A program made the translations under genes and the position numbers. 64,000 nt of DNA from Spirosoma sordidisoli. Its GTDB lineage: Bacteria; Bacteroidota; Bacteroidia; Cytophagales; Spirosomataceae. The first letter of the stretch is position 1. Every line of letters starts with the position of its first letter. The DNA lies in assembly GCF_004138325.1 (NCBI RefSeq), contig NZ_SBLB01000002.1:248001-312000 (forward strand), read 5' to 3'. The notes under the pieces were generated by a model. That model was not told the DNA's origin. It made no database searches and was given only the letters and a program-made list of their open reading frames with translations. Positions 44,896 to 52,686 of this stretch are shown piece by piece.

Positions 44896-45619
44896 TGAAA
44901 AAACGTTCAGCCTGCCTGGCTATGCAAGGCCTACAGGTATACAGCCAGAGCCCTGATGGGACTGACCTGCTGGTCGGCAAGAAATACGTTGAGTAAGGCA
45001 CCTGGTCTGCGTACAGACTAAGGCGAACGATTAAGCGGCAAAAGCACCGGGAGCGGGAGAGGCTGTATATATAAGCTCCAACAGTAATCTAGCCGGACAG
45101 ATGGATTGAACGCCGAATTTGATGGTGACCTGACAGATATACATAATGTATATATTGAATGGTCTGATGTTAATTAATGTCGACGTTGAGTTAGCCAGGT
45201 TTCGGGTCAAATTTATAGGAAGTATATAATAAAAGAAAGTAATAACCGCAAGAATGATTAGTTATACGTTAACATTTGCCAGGATATGGTAGAGTAACTT
45301 TAGGTTGATGTATATAATTGATTTAGAGTTGCTTACTCCACATTCATTGAAATTATTAGTCAGGGTGAATGCAGGGTTTAAGCCACTAAATCAAATTGGC
45401 CAATTCTGACCTATATGTAATAATATAACTTTTATGTAAGTAAAGTAATTTAAAAAAAACAGATCAAAAAATCCAACGGTTTGTGGTTTTTTATAAACCA
45501 TCAGTCAATTTTATAAACATTTAATAAATGGTTGATTTTGTCTTGTTTGACACAGAATTAGGCTGCTTTGCCGCTTTGTCGGGCAAAAATTTATGGACTT
45601 ACCAGAAGCTGAACATGAT
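44896..45619. other. Long AT-rich leader upstream of the two-component cluster
   Basis: No convincing gene lies here; a 65-codon open frame at 45528-45725 has no motif support and runs through the terminator hairpin. The stretch 45100-45530 is strikingly AT-rich compared with its surroundings. It holds four GTATATA motifs and a palindrome, described separately, and a weak hairpin around 45484-45500. It is the natural place for the promoter and regulatory sites of the LytTR gene. Confidence 0.65.
45065..45318. promoter_or_regulatory. Cluster of four spaced GTATATA motifs with an AT palindrome
   Basis: GTATATA occurs at 45065, 45148, 45222 and 45310, spaced 83, 74 and 88 bp apart. The second copy is part of a perfect palindrome, ATATACAT-A-ATGTATAT, at 45137-45153. 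The cluster lies 190-450 bp upstream of the LytTR regulator start. It could be a regulator-binding array, but AT-rich sequence also yields such motifs by chance. Confidence 0.35.
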
Positions 45620-45668
45620 AAAAGTCACCCGTAAATTCTGTCTCTTTTATACGTTACGGGTGACTTTT
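45620..45668. terminator. Bidirectional intrinsic terminator after the sorbosone-dehydrogenase-like gene
   Basis: Perfect 15-bp arms AAAAGTCACCCGTAA and TTACGGGTGACTTTT enclose a 19-nt loop. The arms end in four T residues on either strand. It lies 40 bp past the minus-strand stop at 45709, so it most likely ends that transcript. Confidence 0.75.
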
Positions 45669-45708
45669 TACGTGTATAATCCGCTGTTTTCAGAGTCAGG
45701 GCCAACGA

Positions 45709-46944
45709 TTACGGCCGGTAGCTGACCCGGTATAAAACCCCGTTGGTATCGTCCGTGAACAGCAGGGAGCCATCGGGCATAGTCGCAATGCCTACCGGCC
45801 GACCAAACTGGGCGCGGTTATTGTCGACCAGAAAGCCCGTTACGAAGTCGTCGATACGGGTCGGTTTGCCATTTTCGAAATGAGCCCGAACCACCTTGTA
45901 GCCCGAAGGTTGAGTGCGGTTCCAGGAGCCGCGCATGGTTACGAACGCATCATACTGATAATCGGCCGGGAACGCGCTGGCCGCACCGGTGCCACTGGTG
46001 TAAAAGACCATCCCCAGCGGAGCTGCGTGAGCGTCGTACGACAAAGCGGGCAGGGTTGTTTTAGCCAGGATCTGAGCATAGGTCGTATCGCCCATAGGCC
46101 GGGGGTGTGGGTTGTAGTTCCCATCGCCGTAGATGTAAGGCCAGCCGTAAAAGGCGCCCTCTACGATCTGGTTCAGCTCCTCTTTCTGCTGTTCATCGCC
46201 CAGCCAGTCGATGCCGTGGTCGAACCCGAACAGGGCTTTCGTTTGTGGATGCCAGCCAAAGCCAATGGTATTGCGAAGGCCACTGGCGTAGATCCGGCGG
46301 TTCGTGCCGTCGGGGTTGGCCCGCAGGATGGTAGCGTGTTCGGCGTTGGGCTCGGCGCAGGCATTACAGGTGCTGCCGACGGTCAGGTACATAAACCCGT
46401 CGGGGCCGAAGCCAATGGTACGGTTGGGGTGTTGCCCGGCGTCGGGCAGGTTATTGATCAGCACCTGCGCCTGACCCAGGGTACCGTCGCCGTTGATCGG
46501 GATGGAGTACACTTCCTTGATCGCCACGGCATACAGTCTATTGTCGAGGATGGTAAGGCCGTGAATACTTTTCAGCGTTGCCACGACCTGCTTCTGGTCG
46601 GCCCGGCCGTCAGCGTTGGTGTCTTTCAGCAGGGTGATCGTCCCCGCCGTACGGTCCGACACATAGACATTTCCCGAGCTGCTCACGGCCAGCATGCGCG
46701 GCTTCCCGAGCGAATCGGCGAATTTGGCGATGCTGAACCCGGCCGGTACTTTCAATTGGGCAACCCGTTCGTCGGTGGCGCTGACCAGTGCTGGCTCGAA
46801 CACGTTCCCGTTTACCTGCGCTGAAGTGGGCTGGTCGTTGGTCTCCGGAATCGACGCGTCATACACGTCGTCTTTGTTACAGGCGATCAACCCAGCCATC
46901 AGCGTTGCACACACTAATGCTGACATGTGAAAATTACGTTTCAT
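45709..46944 (-). CDS. PQQ-type sugar (glucose/sorbosone) dehydrogenase-like lipoprotein
   Basis: 411 aa. Lipobox LIAC with Cys22 (followed by NKDDVYD). The body is a six-bladed beta-propeller of the soluble aldose/sorbosone dehydrogenase type: VPAGFSIAKFADSLGKPRML (about 67), DTNADGRADQKQVVA, GFGPDGFMYLTVGST (about 187), GFGWHPQTKALFGFDHGIDW (about 235), and the end SLLFTDDTNGVLYRVSY. Such proteins oxidise sugars in the periplasm using PQQ. Whether this one binds PQQ is not visible to me. It is monocistronic, with a terminator downstream and 343 bp upstream shared with the ferritin-like gene. Confidence 0.85.
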   Translation of the reverse strand: MKRNFHMSALVCATLMAGLIACNKDDVYDASIPETNDQPTSAQVNGNVFEPALVSATDERVAQLKVPAGFSIAKFADSLGKPRMLAVSSSGNVYVSDRTAGTITLLKDTNADGRADQKQVVATLKSIHGLTILDNRLYAVAIKEVYSIPINGDGTLGQAQVLINNLPDAGQHPNRTIGFGPDGFMYLTVGSTCNACAEPNAEHATILRANPDGTNRRIYASGLRNTIGFGWHPQTKALFGFDHGIDWLGDEQQKEELNQIVEGAFYGWPYIYGDGNYNPHPRPMGDTTYAQILAKTTLPALSYDAHAAPLGMVFYTSGTGAASAFPADYQYDAFVTMRGSWNRTQPSGYKVVRAHFENGKPTRIDDFVTGFLVDNNRAQFGRPVGIATMPDGSLLFTDDTNGVLYRVSYRP

Positions 46945-47287
46945 GTGATGTTGATAACGTTGAGAAATTAATAGAGTATAATCTACAGGATAACTAGTAA
47001 TAGAACTACAGGTTGTGAACGGATCGGGTATACGATCAAACGGACCCGGTCGGTCAGGCCCTGCTTCCTGGCCGGGCCTTACAGCGTTTGCTGCCGGTTT
47101 GTGCCGATCTGGGAAGCCTGTTTGGCGGGTGGGGAGGGGATATGTTCGATTACTCTACAATAATTGTAGAAAATAATAAACACAACTTATTCGCGGAAAT
47201 GTGTAAAACGCACAGTATCAGCAGATGGCACAGTTTTGGTAACCAGAGCAGCAACACAAACTAACTAACCTTAAACTGTTTTACGCT
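46945..47287. other. Divergent intergenic region
   Basis: 343 bp between the dehydrogenase-like gene (minus) and the ferritin-like gene (plus); no gene seen. It must contain both promoters. The part near 47150-47200 is AT-rich and includes the palindrome listed separately. Confidence 0.6.
47154..47170. promoter_or_regulatory. Candidate operator palindrome
   Basis: TCTACAAT-A-ATTGTAGA is a perfect 8-bp-arm palindrome with one central base, 118 bp upstream of the ferritin-like gene start. Its size and symmetry suit a dimeric repressor or a metal- or redox-responsive regulator. No regulator gene is adjacent, so the binding protein is unknown. Confidence 0.4.
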
Positions 47288-48037
47288 ATGGCAACGTTTG
47301 GAGAACGCATCGCAAATTTTTTCAGTGGTAATGACACGGAAACCCAGGAGGGCCTGCACGGCTTATTCGTAACCGAGCTCAGGAATATTTACTATGCTGA
47401 GAAACAGGCCGTCGATGCCCTCGGTGAACAGGCCGATGCGGCTACGACCGACGAAGTGCGGAACGCTTTTCTGCAACACCAGCAGGAAAGCCGTAACCAG
47501 ATCGCCCGGCTGGAGCAGGTATTTCAAAGCCTCAACGTCGACGTAGAAGAAGGATCGTGCGCGGCTATCGATGGACTGGCCGAAGACGCCCGGATGGTGG
47601 TGTCAAATACCCATTCAGGCTCGCTCACCCGCGACGCCGGTTTGATCATGGCCGCTCAGAAAGTAGAGCACCACGAGATCGCTTCCTACGGCTCCGTTGT
47701 AACCCTGGCCCAGATTATGGGGCATACGCAGGCGGCTCAGCTGTTACAGCAAACCCTCGACGAAGAAAAAAACACGGACAAAAAACTGACCCAGCTGGCC
47801 GAATCGTTCATCAACGACCGCGCTAACTCCGAGTCGGGCGACATGGGTTCGTCGGATCGGGATCAATACAGTGGCAGCGTGGTAAATCCGGACGGTACGC
47901 GTTACAGCGACAGCTCCAGCCAGACCTACCAGTCGGGCGAGTCGTACAGCGGCACGCAGTCGGGTAGCTCGACCGGGTCGACAGGCACGTACCGGTCTGG
48001 CAACGATGCCACTCTGGGCGGTACAATGGGCATATAA
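47288..48037 (+). CDS. YciF-type ferritin-like protein (DUF892) with low-complexity C-terminal tail
   Basis: 249 aa. Residues about 20-175 are the DUF892 four-helix bundle: GLHGLFVTELRNIYYAEKQA (22-41), RNAFLQHQQESRNQIARLEQ, and QKVEHHEIASYGSVVTLAQI (about 122-141), whose Glu and His residues would bind a di-metal centre. Residues about 180-249 are a Ser/Gly/Thr/Tyr-rich disordered tail (SYSGTQSGSSTGSTGTYRSG) absent from typical YciF proteins of about 165 aa. The family is linked to general and oxidative stress responses. It has its own promoter region and a terminator 18 bp downstream. Confidence 0.88.
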   Translation: MATFGERIANFFSGNDTETQEGLHGLFVTELRNIYYAEKQAVDALGEQADAATTDEVRNAFLQHQQESRNQIARLEQVFQSLNVDVEEGSCAAIDGLAEDARMVVSNTHSGSLTRDAGLIMAAQKVEHHEIASYGSVVTLAQIMGHTQAAQLLQQTLDEEKNTDKKLTQLAESFINDRANSESGDMGSSDRDQYSGSVVNPDGTRYSDSSSQTYQSGESYSGTQSGSSTGSTGTYRSGNDATLGGTMGI

Positions 48038-48054
48038 TCCCGACTATTCCTAAT

Positions 48055-48088
48055 AGCAGCGGGCTTCCTGACCAGGAAGCCCGCTGCT
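48055..48088 (+). terminator. Intrinsic terminator of the ferritin-like gene
   Basis: 16-bp perfect arms (AGCAGCGGGCTTCCTG and its complement) with a 2-nt loop, followed by GTTTTATG on the plus strand. It starts 18 bp past the stop codon. Confidence 0.85.
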
Positions 48089-48189
48089 GTTTTATGACCC
48101 TTCGTGGTTCAGCTTCAAACTTGCCTCGCCTATACTGAAATGTTTGTTTGGGGATGGTACTTGCTGACTTTAGTCGGCTCAAAGGGAGG

Positions 48190-48339
48190 GCCTTTTTTAC
48201 CCCCAGCTCCCTGAACGGGGAGTTGGTATCGCCGAATACCCGTTCAGGGAGCTGGAGGGGTGTAAAATACGGTCTATTCAAGAGACTTTACCTTCTTGAC
48301 CACCCTTTCTTGAATAAGCTCTCAGGGTGAAGGTAAAAG
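48190..48339. repeat. Nested inverted repeats in the convergent intergenic region, MITE/REP-like
   Basis: The first element has perfect 17-bp arms, CCAGCTCCCTGAACGGG at 48203-48219 and its complement at 48239-48255. Imperfect pairing continues outwards (TTTTTTAC on the left, GTAAAA on the right) to about 48190-48269. A second, interrupted hairpin pairs CTTTACCTTC (48286-48295) and CACCCT with GGGTGAAGGTAAAAG (48325-48339). The stretch 48089-48390 contains no gene. A small non-autonomous mobile element or a compound terminator are the likely explanations. Confidence 0.55.
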
Positions 48340-48390
48340 CTAGCTGATGAAAGCTATAAAACGCTTTCCTGATTAATCACTACCGAGTAC

Positions 48391-48708
48391 TTACCGGCTG
48401 GGTAGCTCCGGGTCGGGCTCGGTGCCGTCGTTGTTGCCCATCGTATCGCCATTCCCGAAGTTGCTGCTGCGGTCAGGCTCCATGTTAGGGCTGCCCGAGG
48501 CCATGCCGGACCCGTCGTTTATCGTGGCGGCATCCTGCTCATCGGTGGGCGTTGTGGGCGCGTGATGGGCATCGCCCGACAGATCGGTCGGGTTGTACTC
48601 TTCATTCATCATCTCGCTCTGGTCGGGGGTCTGCATGAGACCGCCGGTGTCGGGCGTGTAGGTCTTGGACTGCTCGTTGAGCATGGCGTCCTGATTTACG
48701 TTTTCCAT
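48391..48708 (-). CDS. Small acidic, predicted disordered protein of unknown function
   Basis: 105 aa, very rich in Asp, Glu, Asn, Pro, Ser, Thr and Met, with almost no hydrophobic stretches. Sequence features include NEQSKTYTPDTGGLMQTPDQ, NEEYNPTDLSGDAHHAP and an Asn/Gly/Asp-rich C-terminus (NFGNGDTMGNNDGTEPD). No signal peptide and no family recognised. It lies 18 bp downstream of another unknown gene on the same strand, so the two are probably one operon. The composition resembles desiccation or stress hydrophilins, but this is only a resemblance. Confidence 0.65.
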   Translation of the reverse strand: MENVNQDAMLNEQSKTYTPDTGGLMQTPDQSEMMNEEYNPTDLSGDAHHAPTTPTDEQDAATINDGSGMASGSPNMEPDRSSNFGNGDTMGNNDGTEPDPELPSR

Positions 48709-48726
48709 GGGTGTTGAGTTTAGTGG

Positions 48727-49167
48727 TTAACCGCGCGTAAATACCTCCCACAAACGGTTGTACAGTTTACGCGAATACGTCCGGACGTCGAGGTGCGACG
48801 CATGGATGGTGAACGGCGTAAACCGGTGTGCCGAGTTAGGCAACGGTTCGATCCGAATGGTTCGGCCCGACGTCCAGCGACCGGCTACCCGACGTACCGA
48901 ACCCGTGAGCTGAATACCGGCATCGACCAGGGTGGTTGCTACCGTATCGGGGTACTCTGCCGCAGCCAGCTCCTGCGAAAAACGCTGTAGCTGGCTGGCA
49001 TCGAACCACGACAAAGGAGGCATTTTCAGGTGGTTATCCTGCAATCCCCGGCGACACAGGAGTCGAACGAGCAGCGAGGAGCGCCCGGCTACCGGTCGTG
49101 TCGTCACCTCCAGGTCGAGCACTTCGAGGGGCGCTGTTTCCGAGAGGGTAGTAAGTTCGATGTTCAT
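48727..49167 (-). CDS. Conserved-looking hypothetical protein, 146 aa
   Basis: 146 aa, soluble, no signal peptide. The N-terminal half (VLDLEVTTRPVAGRSSLLVR) looks like beta-strands, the centre has a helix (FDASQLQRFSQELAAAEY), and the C-terminal half contains TVATTLVDAGIQLTGSVRRV and RTIRIEPLPNSAHRFTPFTI, ending in an Arg-rich helix RTYSRKLYNRLWEVFTRG. I do not recognise a family. The even alternation of hydrophobic and polar residues supports a real folded protein. It is the upstream gene of a two-gene unit with the acidic 105-aa protein. Confidence 0.65.
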   Translation of the reverse strand: MNIELTTLSETAPLEVLDLEVTTRPVAGRSSLLVRLLCRRGLQDNHLKMPPLSWFDASQLQRFSQELAAAEYPDTVATTLVDAGIQLTGSVRRVAGRWTSGRTIRIEPLPNSAHRFTPFTIHASHLDVRTYSRKLYNRLWEVFTRG

Positions 49168-49233
49168 GAGTGATGAAAATATGACGTTTTATCTCTTAAA
49201 ACCGGACAAATGCATATGATGTTTACCTATGGA

Positions 49234-49983
49234 TTAGATGTAGATCATCTTTTTGGTCATACCGCCATCGACCGTAAAGTTTTGTCCGGTAATGAAACTG
49301 TTTTCCGGCGCGATCAGGAACAGGATCATGCGGGCAATATCGTCGGCCTGCCCTACACGCCCGGCCGGGTGCTGGGCATGATCTTCGGGCCGCAGATCGT
49401 CGGCTTTCGCTTTGGCTTTCTTGCGCAGGTTGGATACGTCGATCCAGCCGGGGCTAATGGCATTGACCCGGATGTCGGGGCCGAGGCTAACAGCGAGCGA
49501 GTGGGTCAGCGACAGAATACCGCCCTTGCTGGCCGAGTAGGCAAACGTGTCGGGTTCCGACTGGAAAGCCCGGGTCGAGCCGATGTTGATAATACAGCCT
49601 TTCTGGGCCGCAATGTAGGGAGCCGTATGTTTGGTACACAGAAAAGCGCCGGTCAGGTTGGTGCCGATCACGCGGTTCCACTCGTCGAGGGTTAGCTTAT
49701 CGATTGGTTTTTCGATCATCTGCGCGGCATTGTTGATCAGCGCATCGATCTGGCCAAAGTGACTGATGGTCTGGTCGGCCGCTTTCTTGACGTTGATTTC
49801 GCTGGAGACGTCGCAGGAGACGAACAGGATCTGGCTGGTAGAGGCTTTGAACGCTTCGCGGAGTTCGGCAAGTGCGTCAGTGTCAGCTTCCCAGATAGCA
49901 ACGCGGTAGCCGTGTGTGAGGAGGTATTGGGTTGTTACCCGGCCTATGCCCTGGCCCCCGCCGGTGATGATGGCAGTTTTCAT
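49234..49983 (-). CDS. Short-chain dehydrogenase/reductase (SDR, classical)
   Basis: 249 aa, the usual length for classical SDRs. The cofactor-binding motif TGGGQGIG is at 8-15, and the acidic residues in IWEADTDAL (about 34) favour NAD over NADP. NNAAQ is at about 85. The catalytic Ser is in NIGSTRAF (about 136), Tyr and Lys in YSASKGG (about 151 and 155), and the C-terminal GQNFTVDGGMTKKM is standard. It oxidises an alcohol or reduces a carbonyl; the substrate is unknown. Its start is 116 bp from the divergent deacetylase-like gene. Confidence 0.92.
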   Translation of the reverse strand: MKTAIITGGGQGIGRVTTQYLLTHGYRVAIWEADTDALAELREAFKASTSQILFVSCDVSSEINVKKAADQTISHFGQIDALINNAAQMIEKPIDKLTLDEWNRVIGTNLTGAFLCTKHTAPYIAAQKGCIINIGSTRAFQSEPDTFAYSASKGGILSLTHSLAVSLGPDIRVNAISPGWIDVSNLRKKAKAKADDLRPEDHAQHPAGRVGQADDIARMILFLIAPENSFITGQNFTVDGGMTKKMIYI

Positions 49984-50099
49984 GATTGAGAATAAAGCGT
50001 ATGAACAGGCAAACTACACGTTAACCGAACACAAGCCATCACCCGCGGGTTAACTTGAGCGTATCCTTATCGAACGGGCCAGCTACAGGCCGCCCCCCA

Positions 50100-51002
50100 A
50101 TGCTTCAGATTGCGTTCTCTCCGGTGTATCGGCTCCGGTTGCCCGAAGGCCATCGGTTCCCGATGCTCAAGTACGAATTGATTCACGAACAGCTGCTCTA
50201 CGAAGGCACCTGTACCGAGGCTAATTTCTTCGGCCCGGAGCCCGTTGACAACCGCTGGGTGCTGGGCGTACACACGCCCGACTACGTGCAGGCGCTGCAG
50301 TCGCTGACCGTCGATCCGCGCATGGTACGTCGGATCGGATTCCCGCTTACGCCCGAGCTCATCCACCGCGAATGGATCATTACCCAGGGCACCATCGACT
50401 GTACCCAGCGGGCCAGACAGGACGGGGTGGCCATGAACGTAGCGGGCGGAACCCATCATGCCTACCCCGACCGGGGCGAAGGCTTCTGTATGCTCAACGA
50501 TGTGGGGGTGGCGGCCCACTACCTGCTCGAGACCGGTCAGGCCCGGCAGATCCTGGTAATTGATCTGGACGTTCACCAGGGTAACGGCACGGCGGTTATG
50601 TTTCGGCAGGAGCCGCGCGTGTTTACCTTCAGCATGCACGGCAAGGACAATTACCCCCTTCGCAAGGAGCAGTCAGATCTGGACATTGAGCTGCCCACCG
50701 GTACCGCCGATGAACTGTATCTGAACACGCTCTACGATACCCTGCCCGGCCTACTGAAGCGCGTTCAGCCCGATTTTCTGTTTTTCGTGTCGGGAGTCGA
50801 CATCCTGGAGTCAGACCGGCTGGGCAAGCTGGGGGTAAGCCGGGAGGGGTGTCGGCAGCGCGACCGGTTCGTATTCGAGCAGGCGATTCAGCACGGTCTG
50901 CCCATCGTAGCGTCGATGGGGGGAGGGTATTCGCCCCGCCTGACCGACATTGTCGAGGCTCACTGCAACACCTTCCGCACGGCCAGCGACCTGTTTTTCT
51001 AA
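50100..51002 (+). CDS. Histone deacetylase-family (acetylpolyamine amidohydrolase-like) metal hydrolase
   Basis: 300 aa from ATG 50100. An in-frame ATG at 50055 would add 15 residues that do not resemble the family, whereas MLQIAFSPVYRLRLPEGHRF is a typical start. Zn ligands and active-site residues are present: GGTHHAYPDRGEGFC (about 117, tandem His), VIDLDVHQGNGTA (about 155, Asp-x-His) and FVSGVDILESDRLG (about 236). It resembles class IV/HDAC11-like bacterial proteins that deacetylate small molecules or lysines. The stop is only 4 bp from the convergent dehydrogenase stop. Confidence 0.9.
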   Translation: MLQIAFSPVYRLRLPEGHRFPMLKYELIHEQLLYEGTCTEANFFGPEPVDNRWVLGVHTPDYVQALQSLTVDPRMVRRIGFPLTPELIHREWIITQGTIDCTQRARQDGVAMNVAGGTHHAYPDRGEGFCMLNDVGVAAHYLLETGQARQILVIDLDVHQGNGTAVMFRQEPRVFTFSMHGKDNYPLRKEQSDLDIELPTGTADELYLNTLYDTLPGLLKRVQPDFLFFVSGVDILESDRLGKLGVSREGCRQRDRFVFEQAIQHGLPIVASMGGGYSPRLTDIVEAHCNTFRTASDLFF

Positions 51003-51006
51003 CACT

Positions 51007-52686
51007 TTACCGGAGCCGGTTCAGGGTATAGCACACCAGCCGGTTGGCCACTTTTTTTGTGCCGTTACCCGCGCGCAGGTCGCCGAGGGTAAACTCATAC
51101 ATGTAACCCGGCACGAGCTTGTCGACCGTCAGCGACACGGTTCGGCGGTCGGGCGAGAGCCGGGCGGCTGTAATGGCCACGGGCTGTTTGTCGGTCTCGG
51201 GCGAGCCGTATTCGCGGTGGTATTTGTAGTAATAACGGCGGCAGGCGTAGTTGGTCAGGCTGCGGGCCGTGGCGTCGTCGAGGGGCTGGGTGAAGGTCAG
51301 GTCGAAGCCGGTGGCGGTCAGGTGCATGGCTGTTACATCCAGCGGAGTGCCGCCTTTGTAGCGGACGACCTGCAGGCCCCGGTCGCCGACCCAGCCGTGG
51401 TCTGTCATGCCGAGCCAGAGCGAACCGTCGGGCGCAAATGCCATGCGGTTGTTGCCGATCTTCAGCCCCGCTTTGTCGAAAAACGGGATGCAGGCTCCCT
51501 GTAACTGACCGCCAACGGTATCGAACATAACCCGCAGCAGGCGCGAAAAATCCATCTCGCCGATGAACAGCTGGCCTCCAAAGGGACCAAACTTTCCGCG
51601 GGTCAGGTCGGGTACGATCTGGGTGGGCGAATGCGCCATGCGCTGATGCGGAAACGCAACCACCTCTTTCGTCCGCATACTGTCGAGGGTCTGGGCCGGA
51701 AGGGTCAGCGGGTCGATGTCGGGAAAGTCTTTTTTCCAGACCAGGCTGGACGGATGGCCGTAGAACTTGCCGGGCTCAACGTGGTAGAGTTTGCTGGTGC
51801 CCAGCCAGTCGCCCTGGTTGTCGGTGACGAAGAGCCGCCCGGCCCCGTCGAAGCCAATGCCGTTGGGCGACCGGAAACCAAGGGCATACGGAATAACCTG
51901 CCCGGCCGGCGTCTGTTTCAGTACCCAGCCCCGGTAGGGCACACAGGCGTACATGCGCCCGGGCCGACCCAGCGGGTCATACGTACCCCGCACCTCGTCG
52001 CGGATACCGGCCCCGTTGGAGGCTGCGTTGAGGCTGATGTAGAGGTTGCCCTGCCGGTCGCGCACGGGCCCGAAGGCGTACTCGTGGTAATTGCCCGACA
52101 TGCCGAACTGATCGATAACGGTTTCGTACACGTCAGCTACACCGTCGTTGTTGGTGTCTTTGATCCGGGTCAGCTCGGGCCGATGTACGATCAGCAGTTC
52201 GGTATTGCTGACGGCTATGACCCCCAGCGGATCGTGCAGCCCTTCGGCAAATAATTTCCACTGTTTGGTTTTGGGGTTGTACAGCATCACCTCGCCCCGG
52301 TGGAAACAAACCGCCAGCCGCCCGTCGGGCATAAACGCCAGTCCGCCCGTTTCGGCCACCAGACCCGGCGGGGTCGGCACCGTTTCGACGCTGTAGTAAT
52401 CGGTAATCGTGTCGGCCGTAGCCCGCCCGCGGGTTTTGATTTTCGCGGTTCGTCTACTCTTAATCACCGTGGTCCGTTCGGTCGGCGCTCCGATCCCGGT
52501 CACCGTGGTCCGTGTCCCCACGGACCACTTGCCCGGATGGTTTGTTGCTGACGCATAGGTGGTCCGTGTCCCCACGGACCACGGTGACCGCACGGACCAT
52601 GGTGACCACACGGACCAGGGTGACCAGAGGAGTAGCCCCATCGTGGTGGCCAGTGCGGAGAGGAGGTATAGGAGAGAAAAGCGCAT
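51007..52686 (-). CDS. Sorbosone/PQQ-dehydrogenase-like beta-propeller protein with repeat-expanded N-terminus
   Basis: 559 aa. Residues 1-20 are a hydrophobic signal peptide. Residues 21-85 are an odd, repeat-encoded linker with three SPWSV units, two GTRTT segments and an Arg/Thr/Lys-rich stretch. From about residue 90 a propeller dehydrogenase-like domain begins: GGLAFMPDGRLAVCFHRGEV, DTNNDGVADVYETVI, GFRSPNGIGFDGAGRLFVTD, and MAFAPDGSLWLGMTDHGW. Residues about 430-555 look like a beta-sandwich. Its ATG overlaps the stop of the cupredoxin gene by one base (TAATG), which implies translational coupling. It probably oxidises a sugar and passes electrons to the cupredoxin. Confidence 0.82.
   Translation of the reverse strand: MRFSLLYLLSALATTMGLLLWSPWSVWSPWSVRSPWSVGTRTTYASATNHPGKWSVGTRTTVTGIGAPTERTTVIKSRRTAKIKTRGRATADTITDYYSVETVPTPPGLVAETGGLAFMPDGRLAVCFHRGEVMLYNPKTKQWKLFAEGLHDPLGVIAVSNTELLIVHRPELTRIKDTNNDGVADVYETVIDQFGMSGNYHEYAFGPVRDRQGNLYISLNAASNGAGIRDEVRGTYDPLGRPGRMYACVPYRGWVLKQTPAGQVIPYALGFRSPNGIGFDGAGRLFVTDNQGDWLGTSKLYHVEPGKFYGHPSSLVWKKDFPDIDPLTLPAQTLDSMRTKEVVAFPHQRMAHSPTQIVPDLTRGKFGPFGGQLFIGEMDFSRLLRVMFDTVGGQLQGACIPFFDKAGLKIGNNRMAFAPDGSLWLGMTDHGWVGDRGLQVVRYKGGTPLDVTAMHLTATGFDLTFTQPLDDATARSLTNYACRRYYYKYHREYGSPETDKQPVAITAARLSPDRRTVSLTVDKLVPGYMYEFTLGDLRAGNGTKKVANRLVCYTLNRLR
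52465..52627. repeat. Palindromic and 18-bp tandem repeats inside the dehydrogenase coding sequence
   Basis: Two identical 24-bp hairpins, arms GTGGTCCGTG and CACGGACCAC around TCCC, lie at 52505-52528 and 52559-52582. Next to the second, an 18-bp unit GGTGACC(G/A)CACGGACCA(T/G) is repeated at 52583 and 52601, with a partial copy at 52619. A further CACCGTGGTCCGT lies at 52465 and again at 52501. All are in frame in the signal-peptide-proximal linker of the minus-strand gene, encoding SPWSV and GTRTT repeats. Confidence 0.85.

Noticed and set aside
45528..45725. 65-codon plus-strand gene in the AT-rich leader
   Set aside because: It runs through the terminator hairpin and into the end of the facing gene; no motif or plausible folded composition.
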